From positions 37,147,835 to 37,211,834 of the forward strand of contig NC_089593.1 in NCBI RefSeq assembly GCF_019320115.1: a stretch of DNA of 64,000 bases. The letters are read 5' to 3'. The notes under the pieces are model-generated. The model saw only the letters and a program-made list of their open reading frames with translations, had not been told where the DNA came from and did not search any database. Positions 48,058-59,117 of the stretch are shown here, piece by piece. The position numbers and the translations under genes were made by a program. Position 1 is the stretch's first letter. Each line of letters opens with the position of its first letter. The DNA comes from Miscanthus floridulus. Lineage: Eukaryota > Streptophyta > Magnoliopsida > Poales > Poaceae.

Positions 48058-48744
48058 CTGTTTACCAACAAATGCGCAAATTTTAGAGATTTCCAAATTA
48101 TAGAGAGCTTACAAAAGATAAGAAACAATGCTGAGAATTTTCTGGACAAGATTCCAGAAACAGCAGTTCAGTAAATCTATCATAACTTGAGTTTCAGAGA
48201 TCCAACAGAGGTGTACCAAGAATGGTTGGAAAGCTTAGGAGATCAGCTACAACTTTTATTTAGATCACTTTTACAGATTCTGGCATACACATGGTAAAAA
48301 ATAGAGCTAAATCAAATCTGTTCTGGGTTCCAGTCTGCGCAGGAACATCAACTTGTGACAGCTAGATCTCACAAACCTGAATAGCTATTGGCGTGATTCT
48401 AAAGACATTTGAAAGATACAGAAGTCTAGTTATCTCCACAAAACTTTCAGAATTTTTGTCAGCCCAGATTTCGAGATACAAGATAAAGATCACAGGCTGC
48501 TCTAGAAAATAGCACAACAGAGATAAGATAAAGCAAACCATCTACCTTAAGATTTCATCTAAACTTAAGGTTCCAACCTAAGGAAGTTGTGGACATGCCC
48601 ACAAACTTCCAGCAAACAACCAAACTCCAAATCAACCAAGTTCACAAATTAAAACATCTAATCATCCAAGTTCATAAGACCTATCAAGACTAAATATGAA
48701 ACACGAACTAACGACGTTGTAATCTAAATCAAGGCACCTAACAC
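48058..48744 (-). other. Tekay spacer between the extra ORF and gag
   Basis: Non-coding, AT-rich sequence of about 690 bp. Contains TTTCAGA/TCTGAAA-like short repeats but no gene. It could be leader or intron for a spliced gag message. Confidence 0.4.
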
Positions 48745-49593
48745 CTATGGGGCGGTGTCAATCATGGTGAACAACTGGCGCTTCTTCTTGTAGATCGGTG
48801 GCTGCCCAAGTTGAGCACGTAGTTCATCAACTTGCTTCTGGAGGCATCTTTCGGCCCTCTATGAATCACGCAGCTCTCCTTTGACTTCTTCATCCACCCC
48901 CTACATGGCATCGACATGATGCACTATTGCTTCTAGAGTTGGGTCACTCTCTGGTGGAGCCAAGACCTACCAAACACCCTCATGATCATTGCGAGGAAGG
49001 AACCTGAAACGATCCTCCCTCATGGCCTCAAAGCGACGACCATGGTAGTAGATGTAGGTGTCATGCGCTGCATCTTCCATGCCATCCAAGGCATGGGCCC
49101 TCTTGGTAGTGGCACGGTGGACAGTCTCCACCTCATGTCCATTCTTTATATCATTCCATGCAGTAACCACCAGCTCTACCTTCCAAAAGGTTGCCTCCAA
49201 AGGATGCTGGTACTCTGCACAATGATAGTTGATGGAGGCGTGCAGATCAGGGTAGTAGTTGTCCAGCACATGGGTGAGGAGGGTGTGGTAGTAGGCCGTC
49301 TCTAGGGCTGGCTTGAAGTAGTACTTGCACTTCTAGCCTATCTCCTCATCCACCACAGGGACAGCTAGGGATGGCGCAGGTGTAGGTGAAGTAGCCGATG
49401 ACTCCTCAGGTGTAGCTACAACAGGATAGACCGGTGCGACAGCTGGAGTAGGAGCAGGTGCAGGTGTCGGGGTAGCCATCTCCTCATTGTCAGAGATGAT
49501 CACAATCTCCTTCTCCGCCTGTGGAGCACGTGGGGTGAACAAGGCACGGTAGCCAGCGGTGCTGAGGCGGGAAGTCTTCGGGTTATGAGACAT
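48745..49593 (-). pseudogene. Extra ORF between the 5' LTR and gag of the Tekay element, function unknown
   Basis: One frame of 283 codons from an ATG at 49593 to a TAG at 48745-48747, interrupted only by four TAGs (49333-49335, 48967-48969, 48901-48903, 48859-48861). The N-terminus is MSHNPKTSRLSTAGYRALFT, then a Pro/Thr/Ala-rich linker (about residues 39-75), then a compact-looking section with YYFKPALETAYYHTL, NYYPDLHASINYHC and EATFWKVELVVTAW, and a basic end (KKKRQLF). It is on the same strand as gag and starts about 190 bp inside the 5' LTR. I do not recognise a domain. The frame conservation and stop pattern suggest it once coded for protein. No function is proposed. Confidence 0.7.
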
Positions 49594-49770
49594 CTATAGA
49601 TTTAAAGTGAGATAGAATTAGAATCAACAATTTTATATAATAGATTAAGGTATGAAAAGCATAAATGTTTTAATAAAATAACAAGAATAAGACAGTAAGC
49701 AAGAAACTAGAGGAGCAAAGATGCTAAAACGACCGTTTCTAACTAGGCTTGCGTCCTATAGTCAACACGA

Positions 49771-49781
49771 CTCTGATACCA
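49771..49781 (-). other. Tekay primer-binding site
   Basis: Minus strand TGGTATCAGAG, complementary to the 3' end of initiator-Met tRNA, three bases inside the 5' LTR edge at 49785. It fixes the orientation: the right LTR is the 5' LTR. Confidence 0.85.
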
Positions 49782-49784
49782 ATT

Positions 49785-52769
49785 TGTCACACCCAATTTT
49801 AAGGATAAAATTGAATGCACTAACTCATGTATGCCTAGGGATCAATCACACACACGAGCTAACAAATTACATAAAGTATCATCACGGTGTCTCTTACATC
49901 AAGAACCATAATATAACTTAGTCTTACATCACACAGCGGAATATAAAAAGATAACTCTCTCGTAGGACTTCATCACATGGAAGATCAACTGGTTGACCAC
50001 AAGCCTAATAATCCTCAGGAAATTCCTCATACCCGTTGTCATCTGTTACCCATCCGGGATTTTTGTCCAAATAAAGAAATAAACAAGCATAAGTACTTCC
50101 TGTACTTAACAAGATAACATGGGGTTATGTAGCTCACAAAGGACGACACTGGCTTACTGCAGTTAGCACTTTTAGTAAGTCAGAATTTTATTACCAATTA
50201 TTATCAAGTTATGCTTAAGCTCCCATTTAAACCCACATAATCAGATATCAGAATTATTTACATCATATTATCATCGTAAACCATCATAAATGAACCACAA
50301 TGAGTATCCAATTATTCTGTGAGTTTTTCGGGCCGCTCGTGGCCGTGAGCACGACTGTTATAATAGTTTGTAACCCTCTGCAGAGGTGGCGCACATTCAC
50401 CGTGAGTCGTGATTCCCATATGCCCGGGTTAATTACTCCCATGTCACTGCCAAGGTGAGCAGGCAGGGTACACTATGAAGCCATTTCATAGGTTTCTCTA
50501 ACAAGTTAGGGCCGCTAGGTTTCCTTAGCAGGCAAATGTAGGAACCCCCTTTCCTATGACACATATCCATCGTGGCTATACACATAGGAACAGAGGCAGA
50601 CCTATACCCAACGTGGCAGGCCCCTCTTACGCCATAAAGGTAACCTCTAACAAGCTAGAAAGGGTCCAATTACTGAGCTAAAGTCAGAGCCATATGTCTC
50701 TCCCGGTTGCACTGTTAGTCCTAGCTTTTGCCGACAGATAAGTCCTTATGGAGGGCCGGAGCAACATGATCAAAAGTCATTTGCACCTTCGCCCTATGAA
50801 TTAGTTGTTATAAATCATGTTATACTTTTAGTTCCATAGAACTATTCTCCATCATATAGATCATCTTCAGTTAGAGCACTAGCAATCTACCCATATGCAA
50901 TTAATCCATAGGAGTCAAGAGAACAAGTCATCAAATGACTAGAATGTCCTTATGGTTATCAAAATTAGACACATGCACATGAGTAAATGATTAAAGTGAA
51001 TAGGATGTCAAGGTAGGCCCATGCTATACTTGCTTTGGTTCACAAACTCTTGCTGGTCCTGCTGGTCGTCGAAGAACTCTTGATCTCCAACGTTCTCCTC
51101 ACCGTCTGAACGCGACCAACACGACAACATACAACATTCCAAAGACATTCATACAAAGCAAACAATCCTATAGTTAGAATAGTACACCAATAGTATAGAA
51201 AACAAGATAAAATGTTTATGAAAATAATCTACGTCTTGCTACGATCACGTCAACGCGAAGTTCATGAAAATCAGAGCTAAAACATGAAAGTTATGAATTA
51301 AACGGGGTTTTCTATAGCACTTTATTTTATTAGAACTAATCATGAAATTTAAAAGTTGCAAACTTGATTTACAGTGGTACGAACACGTAGATTATGAAAT
51401 TACGAAGCTAATGCAATTTGAACGGATCAATTTGGAGCTAAAACGACGATTTTATAAGCAAAACAGTACAAATGACATTTCTATAAATACTGAAAACGTA
51501 CTTTGGACAAAAACAGTTTAGTTTGCGTTTTCAAAAGAAGAAAGCGTACTCAGGAATTTGCGCTATGGACTGCAGGTCCAATTTGCAAAAAACTGAGGGG
51601 TTCTTTAGCAAAACCACCCGTGAAGGGGTATCAGCCACTGGTGGTCGTAGGATCAAGATCAGACGGCCTGAAATAGATCTGGGGGAGAGAGAAGGAGATG
51701 TCGGCGCCGGAACAGGTAGCAGCCATGGCGGTGCTCCATGGCCGGCGACGAGGAGCATGTCGGTGAGCTCGGTACAGGGGCTAGGGGCCATGGTTCGAAG
51801 AACAGAGGGCACCGGGGAGTTACGGAGGAACTCGCGACCTCAACCAGGCCGAGAATGGGGCCGGTGGATGCGGTAGGCGCGGTGGCCGCCATGGCTGGCG
51901 ACCGAGAGCTCACGGTGCACACGGCTAAAGCACTAGAAGACATGAAATGGGAAATAAACTGCATGGGGAGAGAGAGGGGATCACGGTGAAGCTCACAGCG
52001 GGGAGAACAGAGTCGACGGCGGCTTGGAGATGGCGGTTCGCGTGGAGGCGGGCGGCGAATCCCGGCGAACTCGGTGGTTGCGTCTCTGCTGCGCTTGGTG
52101 AATGCGAAGAAGAGGCGGGGAAGGCAGTAGGGAGTGCGCGCGGAGGGGTTCCGCTTCGTTTTAAAGATGCCAGGGAGCGGGCGATGCGCCCACGACGCGA
52201 GAAGAGCGGGCGCGGGGAGGCGGTTGCTCTAGGCGCGCGCAGGCGGTTGCGGGACGCGCGGAAGGAGGTGGGGGTGGAGCTGACAAGTGGGGCCAGGACG
52301 TCAGCCACTGAGGGAAGAGGAGGGCGCGGTGGTTTCCACTCGCCTGGTTGGGCCGGCCCAAGCAGGAACGGGAGATGAGGAAAGGAAAGGCGCGTGGGCC
52401 GGCGGTCTGCTGGGCTGGCGCGGGGGGGGAGTTGGGCCAGCGGCCAACTGGACCAGCGAGAGGGAGAAAAAGGCCATGGGCCAAAATTGAGGAAGGGAGG
52501 GAAAGGAAAGGTAATTTCCTTTTTCTTTTTCCAAACCAAATTTCCAAATGTATTTTCAAATAAGTTTTGAATCCTTTTGAGTTTAAATCAAAAACCACTC
52601 AACATATTAAATACAATGCTCTGGCATGAGTGCATCAATATGTTTCTAACCTTATATTTGATTTTATTTTCACAAAAATTATTTCTTTCCTATATTTCAA
52701 TGTTCACATAATAACACAATTAAATTGAGTTTTTCTTATTTCAAAAAGGCTGAAATTTTGGGTGTTACA
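49785..52769 (-). repeat. Tekay 5' LTR
   Basis: 2,985 bp, closely similar to the left LTR, with the GC-rich block at about 51660-52490 and 8 G (52422-52429) where the left LTR has 11. Ends intact (TG...CA). Followed by the ATGCC target duplication. Confidence 0.9.
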
Positions 52770-52774
52770 ATGCC

Positions 52775-53220
52775 TCAAAATATGCCAAATTAGAAATTTA
52801 GCAAAATAGTTAATAATATCAAGACAAGCTCATAGTGATCCCTCTAAGCATTGAACTTCACCAGCAACTTGCTGCACCAGTAGCAAAGAATCACCATAGG
52901 CTTCAACATGTTTTACCACCATGGAACGCAACATAATCAACCTGATTAAGAGAGCTTCGTATTCGGTTTGATTGTTGGTACAATAGAAATTTAATCGGCT
53001 TGACATCCCAATTTCAGCACCATTGGGAGAAACAATAACAATGCCAGCTTAGCCTCATTTGCAAGTCGATTAATCATATTGTCACATCCATGAAGTAAAT
53101 CCAAAATGCATATATCATGCACCCCGGGCTTTAAAGCCATCAAGGTAAATTCCATGGGGCTTTCTAATAGCACAATGGTCGCAAGCATTCATCGGCTATA
53201 TTTTTACACTAAGGGCGATA
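52775..53220 (-). pseudogene. Tat archaeal-type RNase H (second RNase H), broken
   Basis: The minus strand encodes VSPNGAEIGMSSRLNFYCTN then NQTEYEALL and YGDSLLLVQQVAGEV, the signature of the additional archaeal-like RNase H carried by the Tat lineage. Frames alternate, so it is broken. It sits directly downstream of gag sequence, which shows that protease, RT and the first RNase H have been deleted. Confidence 0.75.
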
Positions 53221-54680
53221 TTAAAATATTGGCCATATGAATTCATTCACATGAGTATGCATAGCCAAAACAAAATATTTCGGCTCTTGATCATTGGTAA
53301 GCATAATAATTTGGCAACCCTCCATCACATAAAGATCTACACCAAGGATCAAAATAAGGAGCTAAGGGATAACCACACATATGATAGGATGAATTCCACA
53401 TAGGCATAAATAGAGAATATGGATGATGCCACGACCAATGATTTTGATGATTTAGCGCAAACCTCCAACTTGATAATTGTTTCTTGAATCTCCTTCTTTC
53501 CTTCGCCTTTGTTGCACCACTTGCTTGAGAATCATCCTTTTGAGCTTGAATACTTCCTTTAGGAAGCCATACCAAGCCCTTTTCTTTCAGCTTCGCTACA
53601 CTAAGGTTCTATAATTGCTTTTCTTGCCACTTTGGTAAAACGATTGAGCATATCGATTTTATTTCTATTTTGGACAGCGGCAAATCTTTCTTAATTTTGG
53701 GCACTCTCACTTTTTTTGTTCAGATTTGGCACCTAGAATATTAATAGATGATTTTCTCATTTCTTTGCCATCAATAACCGGATTTTTCAGCAATATAATC
53801 GGCTTTTTAATAGTTAAATTCAGATATGAACTCTTCTTTTTTTGCCATCATACTTCACGCGGTAAACTTGCTTTACCACTTTCTTCTTCGGTTGAGCTCC
53901 AGACCAACTTTGATCAAAATGGTCTTTATAAGATGATGATCTCTAAATATCTAGGAGCAGCATACTCTACATATTGTGGCCTAAAATATGGTGGAACATA
54001 CATCTCTTGATCAAACCAGCCCCAAGATGAATAAGAACAAAAATATGCAGGTTGTGGTCCATATGATATGGGAATTGGCTGCTCAAAAGGAAAATATATT
54101 GCTACTATTGTGATCTATCTCCTTGCCAATTCCACTCTTGAGACTTGTGCTTTGGAGGCAATTTTAATGATTGCACTTTATTTAGCTGATTAGTGACATT
54201 TGTTTCTGCTACTTTCTTGTATTTAGCTAGAAGTTCCTCGAAGCTAAGCTTCGGCCTTCTACTCTTCTGCTTGTCATGGCTTTTGCCTCCAATAGCTTTG
54301 TGAGCATCCTCCTTCTCTTCACCATCTTGAAAAACATGCTCCAAAGAAGGATCCTTAGCCGATTCCCCTTGCTCAACGAGATCAATCAGCATTTGCTTTG
54401 GCCGAAGAGATCACCTGCCCCCAGTGTCTTCTAGAACTATGATAACTTCGTTATCCTTGGGGATATCTTTTAATTGCAATTCATGGACAATAACCTTGTC
54501 TTCACTTGAGGGCTCCACATCTCTCCCTTGGGCATTCAAGCCTTGATCTTTGAGTGAATCGGCTAATGCAAGCCGATTCGAAATCTGTTTGTCATCAAGA
54601 CCAATTGAATCCAATTGGTCCATTTGTTGAGCTTCAGAAAATCTCAATCGTCCTTTATCAATGGCCGAATGGATCACTCG
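53221..54680 (-). pseudogene. Tat gag C-terminal / gag-pro region, broken
   Basis: Fragments in minus orientation: a segment with HSAIDKGRLRFSE at 54677 down to 54411, then a Lys/Glu-rich stretch (KLSFEELLAKYKKVAETN) to 54105, then a Trp/Tyr/Pro-rich piece at 53575-53291. The HSAI..GRLRF motif is typical of this gag family's C-terminal half. No protease or RT motif follows. 53576-54104 holds only short frames. Confidence 0.6.
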
Positions 54681-55605
54681 ACAAAATATATTGCAATTAG
54701 AAGTATTATGATCAAAAGAATTATGTCATTTGAAATATGTAAGCTCTTCTAAATTTTGAATATATGGCAAAACATTGTGATCAATGATTCTAATAAAATT
54801 ATTCTTGAGCAAGATATTAAAGACATGATCACAAAAAGTAAAGTCAAAGGTGTACTTTGATTTCCTTAGCCGATTCTTTCATGGAGTTGGCTTTAAAGCT
54901 AAGCAAACGAATGGATCAAGATTTGACATCAATCCATTTGGCCACACCTTTGTAATTGCTTTTAAGAAGCTTTTGATTTGATGAACTACCACTATTGTCC
55001 TTGCCATATGGAACAATGTGTTGGCCAATAGAATATGATTTTATGTTACACTCTACAAATAAAATGCCTTTCTCAATTGGTCTTTTACAACTATTAGCAA
55101 GGATATCTCTAACAGATGCATAAATTGAAATAGTATGACCAGATTAGAATTTGAGCAAAATATTTGCGTTCTCTACCATGTTGATCATATTGGAGAAGTT
55201 CACGTCCTTGATTTGAATGATGTTGCTCTTCATCTCCAAAGAATAATCAACAATAGGTGCCAAATCATCTGACGATGCATCGGCGGCTGCTGAAACCGAG
55301 AAAGTCAGCTTAGCTGACTTGGGCACTAGCAGGGGCAGTCGGCCTGGCCGACTGGGAAGTCAGCCTAGCTAACTTAGGGCAGGCGGTAGAGGCAGTCGGC
55401 CTGGCAGCAATCGACTCAACTGACTTTAAAGTCGGCTCAGCCAATTCTAAGCAGGCAAGCAGCCCTCCTTTGTTGCTTGTAGGGGCTTGATCTCCATCAA
55501 TGATGCGGTAATCACTAGATAAGTGTACAACCCCTTTAGCTCCTAAAAATCAAGTCTAGCTATTTTCTTGCGCTTCTCATGCTTTTTTGTAGCAAGACTT
55601 GTTTT
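54681..55605 (-). other. Tat gag middle region, decayed, with palindromes
   Basis: Low-quality coding remnants. AGTCAGCTTAGCTGACT-like and AGTCGGCCTGGCCGACT palindromes lie at about 55303-55420, related to those near 40312-40430. Many frames are interrupted. Confidence 0.5.
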
Positions 55606-56868
55606 TTAATATGTGGTTGATTCGGAAAGGATATTGCGTTGTTCGACTTTTGTAGCTGAACCTTTGCTTCTATCCGAATCAATTCTTTCTTTGAAGCCCA
55701 CTAGCAGTCCTCTTTTAGCTGATGACTCAACTGTGATCGACCTTTTCTCATTGGTCTTTCCAAAATATTCATAGAATTGCTCCTCTAATTGAGCCCATGA
55801 ACCAACAGTGTACCAAGGCAAAGATGTAAACCATGCAAAGGCAATACCAGTAAAAGATAAAGGGAAATTTTGCACTCTTATATAGTCTTCTTTACTGGCA
55901 AAACCCAGTTGTGAGAAATATATACTAATGTGTTCCACAGCGGTCTTATCATCTTCACCACTAAATTCATAAAAATTCGGTACCCACCATCCATTAGGAG
56001 TTTTTAAGTAATCAATGCATAATGGGTATGGTCTATGATACGCGGGCACCTTTCATTTAGAGGAGCCATATGGATTTCTAGTGTGGGCTAAATCTTCATC
56101 GATTCGGCTTGATTTGAGAACCTCGTATAAAGCCGAATCATGATTGTTTGCATGTGCGCATATTGCTGAATTTTTATTGATTTAGCTATAATTATTAGCA
56201 ATATGTGGAGCCAAATCATGAGAATTAGCACTCGAATGCCTTGCTAAAATTTCACTAATTCGTCTATGGTCATGAGCAAAATACAAAGCCAAATTGTGGG
56301 CATTGATCTTTGCATAAGGTGCTAAAATTTCATTAATTCGGCTATGGTTACTAGTAACACGTAAAGCCGAATCATGAGTATTAGCACTTAAATACCTTTC
56401 TGAATTTTCATTAATTCAGCTCGAGTTAGGAGTAACATGTGAAGCCGAATTATGAATATTAGCATTGGCATATGGTGCTGAACTTTGAGAGCAATTGGCT
56501 AAATAATTAGCATTATCGTAGCCAATTCTCTCATTCATCGGCATGTCATGTTGTGGAACCACATATTATGAACTTATAGCCAATGAATAAGGATTTACAT
56601 GTTGTATGTTGCTAGTAGCATCAAAATTCGAAGAATTTACAATTGACATCGGCTCTTGACCATAATATTTATAATCATGATGTGTATTATGAGGAGTATT
56701 AACAAAAGTATTAGCCGATGTAACATATCTAATATCATTACAGCTAGCAACACCAACATGAGAGCTCATAGAACTTGCAAAATAACTATTAGAAGCATAA
56801 GATGCATTTGCAAGTTATACCTCAGGGCGATTGTAGTAATATTATGATGCAACACCTTGGTACTCCAT
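55606..56868 (-). pseudogene. Tat gag N-terminal region with 26-residue repeats
   Basis: Begins MEYQGVAS at 56868. After Asn/Ser-rich sequence come at least five 78-bp (26-residue) repeats, with starts at 56407, 56329, 56251, 56173 and 56095 and a core like INE-L---A-A--HD-AL. The retrotransposon-gag domain follows (WWVPNFYEFSGEDDKTAVEH, AFAWFTSLPW, QLEEQFYEYF) to 55606. Stops in the first part (e.g. near 56844, 56820, 56571, 56418, 56185, 56052) mostly fit CAA/CGA changed to TAA/TGA. The repeat tract lies N-terminal to the gag domain. Confidence 0.75.
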
Positions 56869-57073
56869 GGTTTATAACTTAACCGCTTTGCTGAATTTTC
56901 CAATAAGCAGCGCAACTTGTTGCAAAGTCACAAACGAGATCACAAGGGGTCAAAACCAGATGCGATCGGCCTTTTGAGCTAGATGCAACGGTAATGGCGA
57001 GCACGAGAAGATAGATCAACGAGGAGTAAGGCTAGGTCAGAGATATTGGCTATAAGAGATATCTGAACCAATC

Positions 57074-57091
57074 GTCCCTAGCGGAGTTGCC
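57074..57091 (-). other. Tat primer-binding-site region
   Basis: Minus strand TGGCAACTCCGCTAGGGA, 8 bp inside the 5' LTR edge, in the place and form usual for this retrotransposon type. The tRNA it pairs with was not checked. Confidence 0.6.
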
Positions 57092-57099
57092 AAAAAATG

Positions 57100-57971
57100 T
57101 GTTGACGTCGAAGTGATCCGAATCACACACCAACATGGCCTTGGATGCCTAGGCCACTACGGACCAAAGAACACAGCGAAGATATTACTCTTTTGTGGTG
57201 AAGAACGGAGAGGTTTACAAGCAAACCACCAAAGGATAACCAACGTGCTTACGTGACGAAGAACCGGATAGTTTTCAGGCAAACTAGCAAAGAAACTGTC
57301 GAATCTCTCACCCAATAGGGACCCTGTCAGGGCAAGGATGTCGCTCGGTTGCCCTAGGTCGGCCGGCAAGCCTAGGGCGCCATCCTTGGTCATGGATCAA
57401 GGGATGAATAGCATGGAGGTTGGAGAAGAGGGTAAAGGGGAGTTTGTAGATTGGCTTGTATGACGATTGGATAGATGAGAACTCAATCGGCCATGATCCT
57501 CTTATATATAGAGAGGGGAGTGGTCTTATCCTAGTAGGAAACCTCTCCATGACTTAATCTCCAAGTTTCCCACGAGTTTAGAAGAGTTGGGATCGAGTTT
57601 GAACTCTCCCCGATTCGGACTGCGAAAATCAGAAGTTCGCACAAGGGGGTCAGAAGTTCTTATTTTCACGTGAAGCCAACACCTCCAGGTGAACATCAAA
57701 AGTTCTAACGGGGTCAGAAGTTCTGATTTTTGCACAAAGCCAGCACTTGTAGGCAAATATCAGAATTTGTGATAGGGGTTCAGAAGTTCTGATTTTCGCA
57801 CAAACTCAAAACCTCCAAGCGAAAATCAGAGGTTCTGATAGGGGGTCAAAAGTTCTAGTAGGGTGAGATTTTCTTAAGGGAACAACTCCTTCATCCAGAC
57901 TTCGGAACGTGATGGTTTAGTCCATCCTCACGTCGATGACTTCATAGAATGGACAATTTTGATTGTCAACA
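57100..57971 (-). repeat. Tat 5' LTR
   Basis: 872 bp, TGTTGAC to GTCAACA. Related to the left LTR along its length, including the 66-bp CAGAAGTTCTGATAGGGGGT repeats (about 57628-57860) and TCTTATATATAGAGAGGGG near 57500, a likely TATA region on the plus reading and therefore of uncertain use in this orientation. Confidence 0.85.
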
Positions 57972-59117
57972 GGAGCCTAACTTTTATGTTTTCGATCTAC
58001 TAATTTGGCTGAGTTTTACGCTCAATTTTGGGATGTTCTGGGACCCTGGAACTTATCGAAATCATGGCTTGGAGCCTAGCTCTTATCTCCAGAGTTCAAA
58101 TCTCTAAAACTCCTCTTTTCTACCTCTTTTGACGAAATTATTGAAGATCTTTTTGAGCTGAGGTTTTTGAGGTGTTCTTTGTTAGTTCTTAGGTGCCATG
58201 AGGTAATGGAAACAAGCTTAAGCTTTGCCTCCAACAGATTTCCCACGAGCACATTTTAATCATTCAATTGAACAAATTTGATAATAACGAACCCCAATTT
58301 GAGAGATGCATTTCAAGATTCCCAACCAAGTTTTTTGAGCTTTTTGTCAAGATCTCTTGAGGATACTTTTACCATGTCCTAGGGAGAAGTGTGCAAAATT
58401 CAAGTCCAAAATGTTATTTGGACTTCGTTCTCTTTCCTGGTTCGGCCCACAGAAATTTGCTAGTGCAGAACTTCCGCGTGTGAGTGTGGAACTTCTGCGA
58501 GTGAGTGCGCAGAACTTCCGTGACTCATGATCTAAAATTCAACTTCGTGGGTTTCAAGATGTTTTCCTGACTTGTTCTTACTTCCGCTTGATCATTAGAC
58601 TTTTCTAGCATTGTTTCTAAGTCCAGTAGTCTTGTTATGACTATGGAGATTTGAGTTTAGTAGAAGAGAGAAGCTTTGGGGAAAATTTGGGATATAGACC
58701 AAGTTTTTTACAATTATAGGCCCACATATAAAATGTTGAATTTTCCATTCTCTTTGGCCACCTCTTTAACAGTTATGGGCCCAAAACTCTCAGCTTTTTA
58801 ACAAATTTCGTAAAATATAGTTGGTGATGTGGCATATAGGTTGCATAGGGTATAAATCACTTTAAATTAGAAAATTAGTGTTTGTAGAGTTACGGGCCCA
58901 TATATAAAATGTTGAACTTTCTACTCCTCGACCACCTCTCTAACAATCTACCTAAAACCCATGCCCCAAATTAAAATTCTCAGTTTTTTAACAAAATTCG
59001 TAAAACCTAGTTGGTGATGTGGCATATAGGTTGCATAGGATTGAATGGGTGCAAAATCACAAATAAATCTTATTTAATTGTGTGTGTGACGCTAGTTCAT
59101 GCATTGCATTACATATA
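57972..59117. repeat. Unassigned flank with a diverged direct repeat
   Basis: No gene recognised. A segment containing CCCACATATAAAATGTTGAA through GGTGATGTGGCATATAGG at about 58721-58850 recurs at 58898-59035, spacing about 175 bp, with substitutions and small indels. Near 58463-58520, AGAACTTCCGCGTGTGAGTG is repeated three times in worn form, resembling the LTR repeats of the Tat element. Confidence 0.55.

Larger units (their letters stand above)
40559..52769 (-). mobile_element. Tekay-type chromovirus (Ty3/gypsy) inserted into the Tat element
   Basis: 12,211 bp flanked by perfect ATGCC duplications (40554-40558 and 52770-52774). LTRs at 40559-43548 and 49785-52769, about 3 kb each, start TGTCACACCC and end GGGTGTTACA (left copy ends TA). 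Minus-strand primer site TGGTATCAGAG lies at 49771-49781 and a polypurine tract AAGGGGGGTAGAAT at the other internal end. Gag, protease, RT, RNase H, integrase and a C-terminal chromodomain are all present, with stops. The first 200 bp of the two LTRs differ at about 12 positions by eye, mostly transitions, so the insertion is not very recent. Confidence 0.92.
37923..57971 (-). mobile_element. Tat-lineage Ty3/gypsy retrotransposon, split by a second gypsy element
   Basis: Related LTRs at 37923-38795 and 57100-57971 with inverted ends TGTTGAC/GTCAACA (the left copy begins TGTAGAC). On the minus strand the right LTR is followed by TGGCAACTCCGCTAGGGA, the usual primer-site-like sequence of this type. 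Gag, an archaeal-type RNase H and an integrase are present in family order, but protease, RT and the first RNase H are missing. Without the inner element it would be about 7.8 kb. Flanking 5-mers TGAGT and GGAGC agree at only three positions, so the target duplication is not proven. Confidence 0.85.

Noticed and set aside
48745..49593. TAG recoding or programmed readthrough to explain four in-frame TAGs in the extra Tekay ORF
   Set aside because: TAG, TAA and TGA stops accumulate throughout the neighbouring genes at Gln/Arg/Trp positions, so mutation decay explains them better.
37918..57976. 5-bp target duplication for the Tat element
   Set aside because: TGAGT and GGAGC agree at only three of five positions, so it is not claimed.
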